Shown piece after piece: positions 52,157-60,119 of a stretch of 64,000 nucleotides of DNA. A program made the position numbers and the translations under genes. Position 1 is the first letter of the stretch. Each line of letters begins with the position of its first letter. This DNA comes from Hellea sp. (GTDB taxonomy: Bacteria > Pseudomonadota > Alphaproteobacteria > Caulobacterales > Maricaulaceae), in contig JAOIVW010000002.1 of NCBI GenBank assembly GCA_028224375.1, positions 62,001 through 126,000 on the forward strand. The letters are read 5' to 3'. The notes beneath the pieces were generated by a model. The model was not told where the DNA came from. It saw nothing but the letters and a program-made list of their open reading frames with translations, and did not search any database.

Positions 52157-52863
52157 GATGCGCTCCTTAAAAGCAGTCTTGCCAGAGTATCGGCAGGGGT
52201 GAAGAGCACGACTAAGGTCGACAGCCCGTAGAGTATGAAAAACGAAACATTCAGCGCGATCGGCATGAGATATTTCCCGATAGAGGGGACCAACTTCCAG
52301 AGCGCGAAGCTCGCCAAGATCAGCAGGGCCGGGTTCGCGGCCATCATCCATAAGGGATAGGGCGTTGCCGGATGGCAGATTTGCCAGACGAAAATCACTG
52401 ATGCCAGTAACACGCCAATTCGGACGAAGTTGATCAGCGTCTCGTAGCGCATTTCATAGAGCGCGAGCGTTGCTTTATCATCTGCACGATGACCGGACAC
52501 GATAGCATGTAGAGTAGCGCGCGAGCCCATCCAGATGGCGGCAACAATGAAGCTGTAAATCAATATGGCGGCGAGTAGGACTGACCCTACAAGCCCGGCT
52601 CCCATGGTCATTAAGAACAGATGTAGGATACCGGCAACATATAATGGCACAGATAGCGTGCTGATGAAATGACCCGCATTGGCGCGCGTCCGAGATATCG
52701 AAGACATGTATTGCGGGCCGTCAGCATATCGGTTCCTGGCGTCGTAATGCAGAAGAAATTCGCCCGTGCCAACTAGCATCGCAGCCGCTGTGCCCGCGAA
52801 CCCAGTGGCGATTAGGACGGCTTTTAATTGTGGGCCATCAACTGCAAACAGATCAAGGCTCAT
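52153..52863 (-). CDS. multi-pass membrane protein heading the FG-GAP operon
   Basis: A 236-residue integral membrane protein with about six hydrophobic segments and a polar loop HYDARNRYADGPQYMSSISRTRANAG. It could be related to DUF6796, but I am not sure. The stop overlaps the FG-GAP gene start as ATGA. The function is unknown; it may host or export the FG-GAP partner. Confidence 0.7.
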   Translation of the reverse strand: MSLDLFAVDGPQLKAVLIATGFAGTAAAMLVGTGEFLLHYDARNRYADGPQYMSSISRTRANAGHFISTLSVPLYVAGILHLFLMTMGAGLVGSVLLAAILIYSFIVAAIWMGSRATLHAIVSGHRADDKATLALYEMRYETLINFVRIGVLLASVIFVWQICHPATPYPLWMMAANPALLILASFALWKLVPSIGKYLMPIALNVSFFILYGLSTLVVLFTPADTLARLLLRSAS

Positions 52864-53267
52864 CGCCGTTCGATTTTATAACATCTAGTCAACTATTTAC
52901 TCCCTACAGCGCCACAGCTTCGGTCGGTACGGCTTCGTTCGAAGATCGCTGACACGATTGTGGCTCTCTGCGAAGGCCAGCCCGTAACCACTCGCTTGAA
53001 TACTTTATTCAAAACGGTTCTTTCGTATCAACGTTACACTGGCGAGTTAGTTCCAAACACACGCATCAAATTCGATTATGAAGGCTCATTGTGGGGAAAG
53101 CTCATCGCACCGCAACGACCCTTTAAGTCTTGAGCTTATCGTGATCGCTAATGTCCAGTAAGCCCCGTGAGCAGAAATAAATGAGCGTTTTATTTTAGGG
53201 CGCGGTTTAAGCTACGCGTCCAAAGCCAGTCGTTGAAACATCAGTACCGCCATAACTTCCGCTGCAC
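52864..53267. other. intergenic region with a possible gene remnant
   Basis: No intact gene. A rightward frame is open from 52882 to the TGA at 53131-53133 (83 codons). Its 3' half reads like protein (TTRLNTLFKTVLSYQRYTGE, then KFDYEGSLWGKLIAPQRPFK), but the only start is a GTG at 52960 without a ribosome site. It may be the decayed end of a lost gene or chance. The promoter of the leftward FG-GAP operon must lie here. Confidence 0.3.
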
Positions 53268-54851
53268 CTACCCCCGATCTGCCGCCATCACTAATTTCCG
53301 GTAATCCTTTAGATCGCCGTCATATCTTTTCGCCCGGCCGTTATTGACGAGCCATAATCTGTCGGCTGTGGCTTCGGCGAGATAGACGTCATGGGTGATG
53401 AGCAGGACCGCGCCGGGGAAATCGTTGAGCGCATAGATGAGGGCTTCGCGGCTGTCGATGTCCAAATGGGAGGTTGGCTCGTCAAGGATGAGCACATGCG
53501 GTTTTTCTATCGACATGAGGCCGAGCAGCAGACGCACTTTTTCGCCGCCTGATAGTTTTTCGACATTGGTGCCGACCTTCTCATAGGCAAATCCCATGGC
53601 GGCGGCTGTGGCGCGGGTTTTGGATTCGGGCGTGTCTTTGGGCAGGGCGCGGGCGATGTGGTTGAGCACGGTTTCGCCTTCGGTCAGCTCATCAAGTTGG
53701 TCTTGGGAGAAATAGCCGATGCGAATGGCCTTGGGCGCTTTGCGCGTACCAGACATAAGCGGCAAGCGCTCCGCGATGGATTTGACGAGGGTTGTCTTGC
53801 CTTGGCCGTTGGCGCCGATAATCGCGATACGGTCATCAGGGTCCAGGCGCAGCGTGACGTCTTTGAGGATAACCGCGTCATCGCCATAGCCCAGATTGGC
53901 TTTCTCAATTTCCAGCATAGGCGGGGCGAGCTTTTCTTTTGGCCCAGGGAAGCTGAACGGCGTGGTGCGCTCGGCAATCGGAATGGAAATGTCTTGCATC
54001 TTTTCGAGCATCTTGACGCGCGATTGGGCTTGGCGGGCTTTTGAGGCTTTGGCTTTGAAGCGATCAACGAAGGCTTGCAGATGGGCGCGGTCAGCATCTT
54101 GCTTGGCTTTTTGCGACTCTAATTGTGCGTTCTTAATTGCCTGCATCTTCATCCAGTCATCATAACCGCCCGAAGTGACGGTCAGCTTTTGGTGCTCCAG
54201 CGCCAATGTGTGCGTAACGCTGCGGTTGAGCATTTCGCGGTCATGAGAGACCATAATAACGGTATGCGGATATTTCTTAAGATAGCCTTCGAGCCAGACC
54301 GCGCCTTCAAGGTCGAGATAGTTGGTCGGCTCGTCCAGCAGCAGCACATCAGGTTCAGAGACAAGCACGCCTGCGATGGCCGCGCGCATCCGCCAGCCGC
54401 CGGAAAACTCTTTTGTCGCGCGGTAAAAGTCCTCATCTGAAAAGCCGAGCCCGTTTAGCACTTTGGCGGCGCGGGTATCGGCGTTCCAGGCGTCAATATC
54501 TATCAGGCGCGCGTGAATGTCGCCGAGCTTATCCGGATCTGTTTCAGTTTCGGACGCTTTCATAAGAGCGTCGCGCTCTGTGTCCGCCGCCAGGACGACA
54601 TCCATAATCGTGTCATCTGTGGCCGCCACCTCTTGCGCGACCCAGCCGAGCTTTGCGCCTTTATTCATGCGGATGGAGTCATCGCCGCTCGGCTCAGATA
54701 TTTCCTCGCGAATGAGCCTTAGAAGCGTAGATTTGCCCGTGCCGTTGCGCCCGATCAGCCCAACTTTCCAGCCCGCCGCGATTTGCGCAGACGCGCCTTG
54801 AAAGAGCGGGCGGCCCTGAATGCGGTAATCCAAATTTGAAATCGTCAACAT
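53268..54851 (-). CDS. ABC-F family ATPase
   Basis: A 527-residue protein with two ABC domains and no membrane part: Walker A GRNGTGKSTLLRL and GANGQGKTTLVKS, signatures EFSGGWRMRAAIAG and KLSGGEKVRLLLG, Walker B VLLLDEPTNYLD and VLILDEPTSHLD, and a charged linker (QKAKQDADRAHLQAFVDRFKAKASKARQAQSR) between them. ABC-F proteins work on the ribosome, rescuing stalled complexes; the subgroup looks like YheS/Uup. The start at 54851 (MLTISNLDYRIQGRPLFQ) is the family N-terminus; the frame is open 14 codons further. Confidence 0.93.
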   Translation of the reverse strand: MLTISNLDYRIQGRPLFQGASAQIAAGWKVGLIGRNGTGKSTLLRLIREEISEPSGDDSIRMNKGAKLGWVAQEVAATDDTIMDVVLAADTERDALMKASETETDPDKLGDIHARLIDIDAWNADTRAAKVLNGLGFSDEDFYRATKEFSGGWRMRAAIAGVLVSEPDVLLLDEPTNYLDLEGAVWLEGYLKKYPHTVIMVSHDREMLNRSVTHTLALEHQKLTVTSGGYDDWMKMQAIKNAQLESQKAKQDADRAHLQAFVDRFKAKASKARQAQSRVKMLEKMQDISIPIAERTTPFSFPGPKEKLAPPMLEIEKANLGYGDDAVILKDVTLRLDPDDRIAIIGANGQGKTTLVKSIAERLPLMSGTRKAPKAIRIGYFSQDQLDELTEGETVLNHIARALPKDTPESKTRATAAAMGFAYEKVGTNVEKLSGGEKVRLLLGLMSIEKPHVLILDEPTSHLDIDSREALIYALNDFPGAVLLITHDVYLAEATADRLWLVNNGRAKRYDGDLKDYRKLVMAADRG

Positions 54852-54991
54852 GGGCGGGGCTTTAACCCCGTAGCGTTTGATTGCAAGTGCCAATAGCGCC
54901 TTGAAGGCTTGAGAATCAGTAATGATTAAAAAAGGGAACCAATTGGCGATGAGAGTCGTAGTAAGAGCAACACTTACTAAAGGGTAACATA

Positions 54992-55864
54992 ATGCGTAAA
55001 CAACTTCTCACTCTGCCAGTCTTGGCACTGACACTCGCCGCTTGCGGGTCTGGCACCTCAACATCTGACACGTCGACATCCGACAGCGCCACGAAACCTG
55101 CCGCGACTCAAGCAGCAACGGTAAAGTCTGATCCTAAGCTCTGCACGGATATGGGACCTCAGACACCTCGTGATATTTCAACCGTGTCTGGTAAGAACCT
55201 GATGGAATTTGCGATGGCCCCAAGTTACACAGAGATGAACCTTTGCAATATCCACACACATACTAATGCCGAGCATAAAGGCCCTGGCTTTAGTGTTTTC
55301 GTCAATAATTCTGAGAGCGGCGGTTATGCCTGTAACGATGCCAAGGATTTGACAGCTGAAGAGCTGCGTGACCCGATGGACGGTAAAGGCGCCTATAAAG
55401 GCGTAAAGCCGGGCGATACGATTGAAGTTCACTGGGTGCACACATCCTGTGACGTTGAGCCGGGCGAAGGCCTTGGCTCATGCCTGACAGACACCTGTAC
55501 AGACCCGCTCTTGCGCGTAGAAGCTCAGGTTTTCTTGGTCGTGAATGACCCTGAAAATGCTCTGGATTTCACGACAATGGATTACAAAGGTAAATCTGCC
55601 GCCGGGTTCCAACAAGCGGGCACAATCCCGTCCAACACGGGCACGCCGGTTGTCTTCCGCGGCTCAACAACAGGGCCAAGCTATGATCAGTCAACCTGTT
55701 CACCGATGAAAGTCACATGGAGCGTGCGTCCTAATTGTGCGCGCGTGGATATCAGCTCGCTGCATAAATGGGCTGCTGAGGGTAATGTCTTTAAAGAGAC
55801 AAAATCCCATGGCGTTCGCCAACTCGTCACAGCGCCAGAGCTACTCTCGCCCATCACGCAATAG
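54992..55864 (+). CDS. delta-class carbonic anhydrase, lipoprotein
   Basis: A 290-residue lipoprotein (LALTLAACGSG lipobox) with a Ser/Thr linker and a domain showing NLCNIHTHTNAEHKGPGFSVF, with the zinc His residues of delta-class carbonic anhydrases, then YKGVKPGDTIEVHWVHTSCDVEPG and several Cys pairs. Delta enzymes were first known from diatoms and occur in marine bacteria. Location outside the inner membrane suggests interconversion of bicarbonate and CO2 in the periplasm. It is monogenic with its own terminator. Confidence 0.82.
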   Translation: MRKQLLTLPVLALTLAACGSGTSTSDTSTSDSATKPAATQAATVKSDPKLCTDMGPQTPRDISTVSGKNLMEFAMAPSYTEMNLCNIHTHTNAEHKGPGFSVFVNNSESGGYACNDAKDLTAEELRDPMDGKGAYKGVKPGDTIEVHWVHTSCDVEPGEGLGSCLTDTCTDPLLRVEAQVFLVVNDPENALDFTTMDYKGKSAAGFQQAGTIPSNTGTPVVFRGSTTGPSYDQSTCSPMKVTWSVRPNCARVDISSLHKWAAEGNVFKETKSHGVRQLVTAPELLSPITQ

Positions 55865-55894
55865 AGCTGGTTCTCGCTAATTTAGCCATATATC

Positions 55895-55926
55895 AGGCTC
55901 CGTTTTTCTAAGCGGGGCCTTTTTTA
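55895..55926 (+). terminator. terminator of the carbonic anhydrase gene
   Basis: AGGCTCCG (55895-55902) pairs with CGGGGCCT (55913-55920), with one G-T pair and a 10-base loop, followed by TTTTTTA. It lies 30 bases after the stop. Confidence 0.85.
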
Positions 55927-55973
55927 TTAAGGTGTATTGTTCTAAGCGGTCCTTTTTTAATGAGGAATATTGA

Positions 55974-56714
55974 ATGACAACCAGCATTAAGATGTGTTTG
56001 TTCTCAGGGCTTGTCTTTTTGGGCGCCATAGCCATGGCCTCAGAAGCTTCAGCGCAAAATACAGGCGGGGTTTTCGGTCCAGAGGTGACTGAAGGCCATA
56101 AATCCATCCAATATCGCGGGGCGATTAATCCTGACAATGCAATAGATCAGTTTGGATTTGCGCAGCGCCTGCATTATCAACAAGCGATTAATGGCGATTT
56201 TATGTGGCGGATTATCGGGCAAACCCGAAAGACTGAGTCCTCCGATCTTGATTTTGACTTCCTCCAAGCCGAGCTATTTTGGGAGCTTAGCGATGATGAG
56301 GATAAGCATAAAACAGGGCTGCGCTTTGATGCACGGCTGACGGATGGCGACCGCGCTGAGCAGTTGGGGTTAAATTGGATAAACCATTTTAACTTTGACA
56401 ATGGATGGCACGCCCGCGCTTTAGTGCTGACTAATGTACAAATCGGCGACACCGCTGCGGATGGTATTAATGTACAAACGCGGGGACGTGTGGGCAAAAA
56501 GCTGGAAAGCGGCCCGATACTGGGTGTGGAGCTTTACAGCAATTATGGCCAAACTTCTAATATTAGCCGTTTTTCCGACCAGAGCCACACGATAGGGCCA
56601 TTCATTGAAACGCCTATCGCCGAAAAACTATCGCTTTTTGCTGGGCCTCTATTTGGCCTTACTAGCGCCTCACCTGACGTGGAAGCACGTCTGTGGCTAA
56701 CGCGTGGATTTTAA
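55974..56714 (+). CDS. probable outer-membrane beta-barrel protein
   Basis: A 246-residue protein with a signal peptide ending ASEASA/QN, then alternating beta strands rich in aromatic and charged residues (FGFAQRLHYQQAINGDFMWRI, KTGLRFDARLTDGDRAEQLGLNW, ESGPILGVELYSNYGQ, SLFAGPLFGLT) and a C-terminal Phe (ARLWLTRGF), the usual BAM recognition end. It is predicted to be a small outer-membrane barrel of about ten to twelve strands. No named family and no ligand can be given. Confidence 0.7.
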   Translation: MTTSIKMCLFSGLVFLGAIAMASEASAQNTGGVFGPEVTEGHKSIQYRGAINPDNAIDQFGFAQRLHYQQAINGDFMWRIIGQTRKTESSDLDFDFLQAELFWELSDDEDKHKTGLRFDARLTDGDRAEQLGLNWINHFNFDNGWHARALVLTNVQIGDTAADGINVQTRGRVGKKLESGPILGVELYSNYGQTSNISRFSDQSHTIGPFIETPIAEKLSLFAGPLFGLTSASPDVEARLWLTRGF

Positions 56715-56864
56715 GCATAACAGGCTTGCATTCGGGCGGTGCTTTGTCTAAACGCCCCCATCCCTACGATTGGGACGCAGCGCGATAGGCTAAAGGCATG
56801 CCTATCCGCTCAAAAGGCAGCAACTTCGTCAGGTCTGATGAAGCGGCATAATTAGGAGACCGAA

Positions 56865-57077
56865 ATGCCAAAAATGAAGACCAAGTCAGGCGCTAAAAAG
56901 CGTTTCAAACTGACGGCCAGCGGTAAGGTGAAAGCCGGACAAGCAGGCAAACGCCACGGTATGATCAAGCGTACCAATGACCAAATTCGTAAATTGCGCG
57001 GCACAACTGTGTTGTCCGAGCATAATGCGCGCGTCATTCGTAAAAAATATCTGCCTAACGGCCTGAAGAAGAAATAG
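56865..57077 (+). CDS. rpmI: 50S ribosomal protein L35
   Basis: A 70-residue basic protein, [22 protein letters not shown] at the start and [10 protein letters not shown] at the end, with [17 protein letters not shown] in the middle; slightly longer than the usual 65. AGGAG precedes the ATG. rplT follows after 10 bases. infC, which often precedes rpmI, is not here. Confidence 0.95.
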   Translation: MPKMKTKSGAKKRFKLTASGKVKAGQAGKRHGMIKRTNDQIRKLRGTTVLSEHNARVIRKKYLPNGLKKK

Positions 57078-57087
57078 GAGCGAGCAA

Positions 57088-57465
57088 ATGGCACGTGTAA
57101 AACGCGGCGTTACTAAGCACGCCCGACATAAAAAAATTACTGATGCAGCCAAGGGTTACCGCGGCCGCCGTAAAAACACCTTCCGTATTGCGAACCAAGC
57201 TGTCGAGAAGGCTGGTCAATATGCTTATATTGGTCGTAAACTGAAAAAGCGCCAATTCCGCGCGCTTTGGATCCAGCGTATCAATGCAGCTGTGCGTGAG
57301 CACGGCATGACATATGGCCGCTTCATGGACGGCATCAACAAAGCTGGTATCCAGCTCGACCGCAAAGTCCTTGCTGATATGGCCGGTAATGAGCCCGAGG
57401 CGTTTAAGCTAATCGTCGAAGCTGCTAAAAAGCACGCGTCTGCACCGCATACGGTTAAAGCTTAA
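57088..57465 (+). CDS. rplT: 50S ribosomal protein L20
   Basis: A 125-residue protein: [58 protein letters not shown] and [12 protein letters not shown]-like tail ([20 protein letters not shown]). L20 organises 23S rRNA early in assembly. AGGAGCG precedes the ATG. A terminator follows immediately; pheST, often downstream, is absent. Confidence 0.96.
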   Translation: MARVKRGVTKHARHKKITDAAKGYRGRRKNTFRIANQAVEKAGQYAYIGRKLKKRQFRALWIQRINAAVREHGMTYGRFMDGINKAGIQLDRKVLADMAGNEPEAFKLIVEAAKKHASAPHTVKA

Positions 57466-57490
57466 AACCAAGCTTGAAAATAAAGATTAG

Positions 57491-57518
57491 AAAAGGCTCC
57501 GCAGTGCGGGGCCTTTTT
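57491..57518 (+). terminator. terminator of rpmI-rplT
   Basis: AAAAGGCTCCGC (57491-57502) pairs with GCGGGGCCTTTT (57506-57517) over 12 bp with one T-G pair and loop AGT, followed by T. A diverged copy lies at 58091-58117 as part of a local duplication. Confidence 0.9.
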
Positions 57519-57555
57519 ACATTGCGGAACTCTCTTTACATTGCGGAACTCTCTT
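57518..57555 (+). repeat. tandem pair of a 19-bp repeat
   Basis: TACATTGCGGAACTCTCTT occurs twice head to tail (57518-57536 and 57537-57555) between the rplT terminator and the dodecin gene. A single diverged copy (ACATTGTGAAACTCTC) follows the second terminator copy near 58119. It may be a replication-slippage product. Confidence 0.75.
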
Positions 57556-57596
57556 AGCTCTTACGTGTTGTTTAAGGGCAATCACAGGAGAGACTC

Positions 57597-57806
57597 ATGT
57601 CAGCAGATACATATGCCATTTCAAAAATCGTCGGAACATCCAAAAAATCCATAGAGGACGCAATCGAAAGTGGATTAGCCACCGCGAGTGAAAGCTTGCG
57701 CGGCCTTAACTGGTTCGAAGTCATTTCTACGCGCGGATATATCGAAGAGGGCAAGGTTGCCTATTATCAAGTGACCATCGAATTTGGCTTTAAATATAAG
57801 CGCTAA
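57597..57806 (+). CDS. dodecin family flavin-binding protein
   Basis: A 69-residue dodecin: YAISKIVGTSKKSIEDAIESGLATASES, then RGLNWFEVISTRGYIEEGKVAYYQVTIEF and the tail KYKR. Dodecins form dodecameric shells that bind flavins or their precursors and buffer them; Trp48-like stacking residue is in LNWFEV. GGAG lies 6 bases before the ATG. It is followed by a small membrane protein gene and, 350 bases on, by a decayed copy of its own 3' end. Confidence 0.93.
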   Translation: MSADTYAISKIVGTSKKSIEDAIESGLATASESLRGLNWFEVISTRGYIEEGKVAYYQVTIEFGFKYKR

Positions 57807-57876
57807 ACGCCGTTTTTTAGACTCCCTCGGAACCTTAAGGGAAGCGGGGCGTAATTTTACCAACAAGGAGAGAATT

Positions 57877-58062
57877 ATGTCATCATTTGCACTTTATTTT
57901 ACCGGTGTTTTAATTGTTGTCGCAGGCTTGGTTTATGCCGCAATAACATTAGGCCTGCCGCAGGTGTGGATTGGGATAGGCGCAGTGATCATCATCGGCT
58001 TTGGCCTGATGGGCGCAACGCGTAAAACACGCCTAAAAGACGAAACACCCACCTCTGAATAA
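57877..58062 (+). CDS. small two-helix membrane protein
   Basis: A 61-residue protein with two hydrophobic helices (ALYFTGVLIVVAGLVYAAI and WIGIGAVIIIGFGLMGA) and a charged tail RKTRLKDETPTSE. AAGGAG lies 6 bases before the ATG at 57877; the frame is open earlier but within the dodecin gene. I do not recognise a family. It sits between the dodecin gene and its pseudogene copy. Confidence 0.75.
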   Translation: MSSFALYFTGVLIVVAGLVYAAITLGLPQVWIGIGAVIIIGFGLMGATRKTRLKDETPTSE

Positions 58063-58090
58063 GCGCGAAGCTACGTAATTATAGAATAAG

Positions 58091-58120
58091 AAAAGGCTCC
58101 GCATTGCGGGGTCTTTTTTA
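58091..58120 (+). terminator. diverged second copy of the rplT terminator
   Basis: AAAAGGCTCCGC and GCGGGGTCTTTT pair over 12 bp with two G-T wobbles and loop ATT, followed by TTT. It ends transcription after the small membrane protein gene. The similarity to 57491-57518 shows a local duplication. Confidence 0.85.
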
Positions 58121-58152
58121 CATTGTGAAACTCTCATAGCTTCCATGCATTT

Positions 58153-58245
58153 TTTGAGATCATTTCCACGCGGGGATATATCGAAGAGGGCAAGGTTGCT
58201 TATTATCAAGTGACCATCGAATTTGAGTTTAAATATAAGCGTTAA
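58153..58245 (+). pseudogene. dodecin pseudogene, 3' third only
   Basis: The frame F-EIISTRGYIEEGKVAYYQ-VTIEFEFKYKR ends in TAA at 58243-58245. It matches the last 30 residues of the intact dodecin at 57597 with two substitutions (Val to Ile, Gly to Glu). No start codon or 5' portion remains; the sequence upstream jumps straight into the copied post-terminator stretch. The last bases overlap the stop of the convergent peptidase-like gene. Confidence 0.88.
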
Positions 58246-59873
58246 GGTGTGTCTAGCGTCTTGGCATCTTCAGCAATGATATCTTCTAGCGTGTTGACGA
58301 AACTATTAAGCTCATAGCTTCGGGCGACAAAGGGTAGGCCGCGCCGCACGATATATAGGGCTTGGGCATAATCTTCTTGCGCGGCGTATAGATTTGCCAG
58401 TGGCAGAGCCGTGATTGGACTGCGCTGAACCACTTGTGTCGTTTCAATGCGCTTTATGGCGTTTGAGACTTCAGGGGCGGGGTTATCCATATCCTCCAAA
58501 CTTGTCAGCGCCATTTTCACTAGCAGATCCGCATCATCAGGATAACGGACGAGTAATGGCCGCAAAATTTGACGTATACTTGAGCCATTGGCGTAATTTC
58601 CATTTGCAAATTCCTGATAATGAATATGCGCTTGGAGCAATTTTCCATTGGGCGCATTGGGGTCGAGCGCTAAGGCCTTATCAATTTGTTCACGAGATTT
58701 CACCGCCCATCCTAGCATAAATTGCTGCGCGGCGTCGGATACCAGAAGCGAGTCTTTCAAGGTCGGGTCGGCCTCAAGTTGGGCCTTTAAAGTTTTCATT
58801 GTCTCGTTGATGGACGCATTACTCGATGTCAGGGAGAGTAAACGATATTGCGCAGCGGCAGCTTCATTATCTGAAAGATTTTTTGTTGTTATGGAGGCTG
58901 AAATGCGTCCGGCTTTCGGGCTATAGGTTGCCACGGACATATCGCTGGACGTCGCATAACTTTGCAATATTGTTAAAAAGTCTTCTGTCGTGCGTCCAAA
59001 CTCTTCGACCGCAATACGCTCGATATCATCCATTTTAGCTTTTTGTTCAGTCAGATAATCGCTTATTTTTTTGTCATAAGCCTTCATTCTGGTGTCGGCA
59101 TTTCCGCCGTTTAAACTTATGCTGCGTTCCGCGATGCGGTTAAGTATTTCCATGCCGCCGGGTTGGTTTTGCATATAGTGGACTAAAGCCCAATTTTGAG
59201 CATAGAAGAAAAGCGTGTCATCCGGCCGCCTTTGCCACCCTTTCGCAGGGAGTTTAACGGGCCCTGTTCTCCAAGCGTTTTCAATTTTCGAAAATGAGGA
59301 AAACTGGGCTTTTAACGGATACCATCCCTCTATCGGATACGTCAGGATAAGTTGTTGTGTGTCCAGTGGAGCGCCGATGCGATATTGCCCGTCAGGCAGC
59401 TCTTCATAGGCAGCAAAATATTCAGCTAAGCCTTCTTCAAGCCATCGCGGCGTAACCTGTCGTCTGTGATGAGCGTTAAAATGATGGACATATTCGTGCC
59501 GCAAGCTGTGCCGTAAATCTGTGGGACTTTCTGAAACGGTATTGCCATTAATTATTGCGCGGGGCCCGGCAATAGTCGGTTGGTAAATCGCGACAAAGCC
59601 TTCATCCAGTCCTAAGACTTTAAAAATCTCAGGATCAGAGACGATATACATATCGACGCGCTGATCAGTGGCCGATGTTGGGATATTGTGAATTTCAAAA
59701 AGCGCGGAACGGAAACGCTCTAATTCGGAGACCATATCTATAGCGTCAGCCGCATTTATCTCGCCTGACAGCGTGAAATTGTCAGATTGAACTTGTATGG
59801 CTGTTTGGGCCTGTGCAGGCTGCGCGAAGGAAAGACACAATGCGAGAAGTGTCATTAGAAAAATACGTAACAT
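58242..59873 (-). CDS. secreted HExxH peptidase-like protein (MA clan, DUF1570-like) with TPR-like tail
   Basis: A 543-residue protein with signal peptide (MTLLALCLSFAQPAQA) and a N-terminal peptidase-MA-like domain carrying RHEYVHHFNAHH (HExxH) and the third ligand region PRWLEEGLAEYFAAYEE. The C-terminal half is helical with repeat-like alternation (QFMLGWAVKSREQIDKALALDPNAPNGKLLQAHIHYQEF, NLYAAQEDYAQALYIVRRG), probably TPRs. ATG 59873 is preferred to GTG 59888. The substrate is unknown. Its stop overlaps the dodecin pseudogene end on the other strand. Confidence 0.82.
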   Translation of the reverse strand: MLRIFLMTLLALCLSFAQPAQAQTAIQVQSDNFTLSGEINAADAIDMVSELERFRSALFEIHNIPTSATDQRVDMYIVSDPEIFKVLGLDEGFVAIYQPTIAGPRAIINGNTVSESPTDLRHSLRHEYVHHFNAHHRRQVTPRWLEEGLAEYFAAYEELPDGQYRIGAPLDTQQLILTYPIEGWYPLKAQFSSFSKIENAWRTGPVKLPAKGWQRRPDDTLFFYAQNWALVHYMQNQPGGMEILNRIAERSISLNGGNADTRMKAYDKKISDYLTEQKAKMDDIERIAVEEFGRTTEDFLTILQSYATSSDMSVATYSPKAGRISASITTKNLSDNEAAAAQYRLLSLTSSNASINETMKTLKAQLEADPTLKDSLLVSDAAQQFMLGWAVKSREQIDKALALDPNAPNGKLLQAHIHYQEFANGNYANGSSIRQILRPLLVRYPDDADLLVKMALTSLEDMDNPAPEVSNAIKRIETTQVVQRSPITALPLANLYAAQEDYAQALYIVRRGLPFVARSYELNSFVNTLEDIIAEDAKTLDTP

Positions 59874-60081
59874 AAGCCTTTGATACACGACATATTTAAT
59901 GAGGCAAGATGTAGGGTTTTTCTCTATTTGACATAAGCTCTGCTCCCCCCTATACGCCCACGAAATCCGCGCAGTTTCAACCTGCGCTCTGACCTGTGCG
60001 ACACTCTTTATGAGACGATGCAGGCGGGGTCCTCCAGTCGACGTTATCGTTCACTGGGGCATGTAGTGCTATGCGGGTCTT

Positions 60082-60100
60082 CGAAACCATAAGGGTTTCG
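60082..60100 (+). promoter_or_regulatory. hairpin in the ffh leader
   Basis: CGAAACC and GGTTTCG form a perfect 7-bp stem with loop ATAAG, ending 10 bases before the AAGGAAG ribosome site of ffh. There is no T-run, so it is a leader structure, not a terminator. It may tune translation of ffh. Confidence 0.45.
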
Positions 60101-60119
60101 GAAATGATAAAGGAAGACA

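Noticed and set aside
52882-53133. 83-codon rightward open frame, 3' half protein-like
   Set aside because: Only a GTG start without a ribosome site and no recognised domain. An open frame of this length is expected by chance at this scale; kept only as a remark in the intergenic entry.
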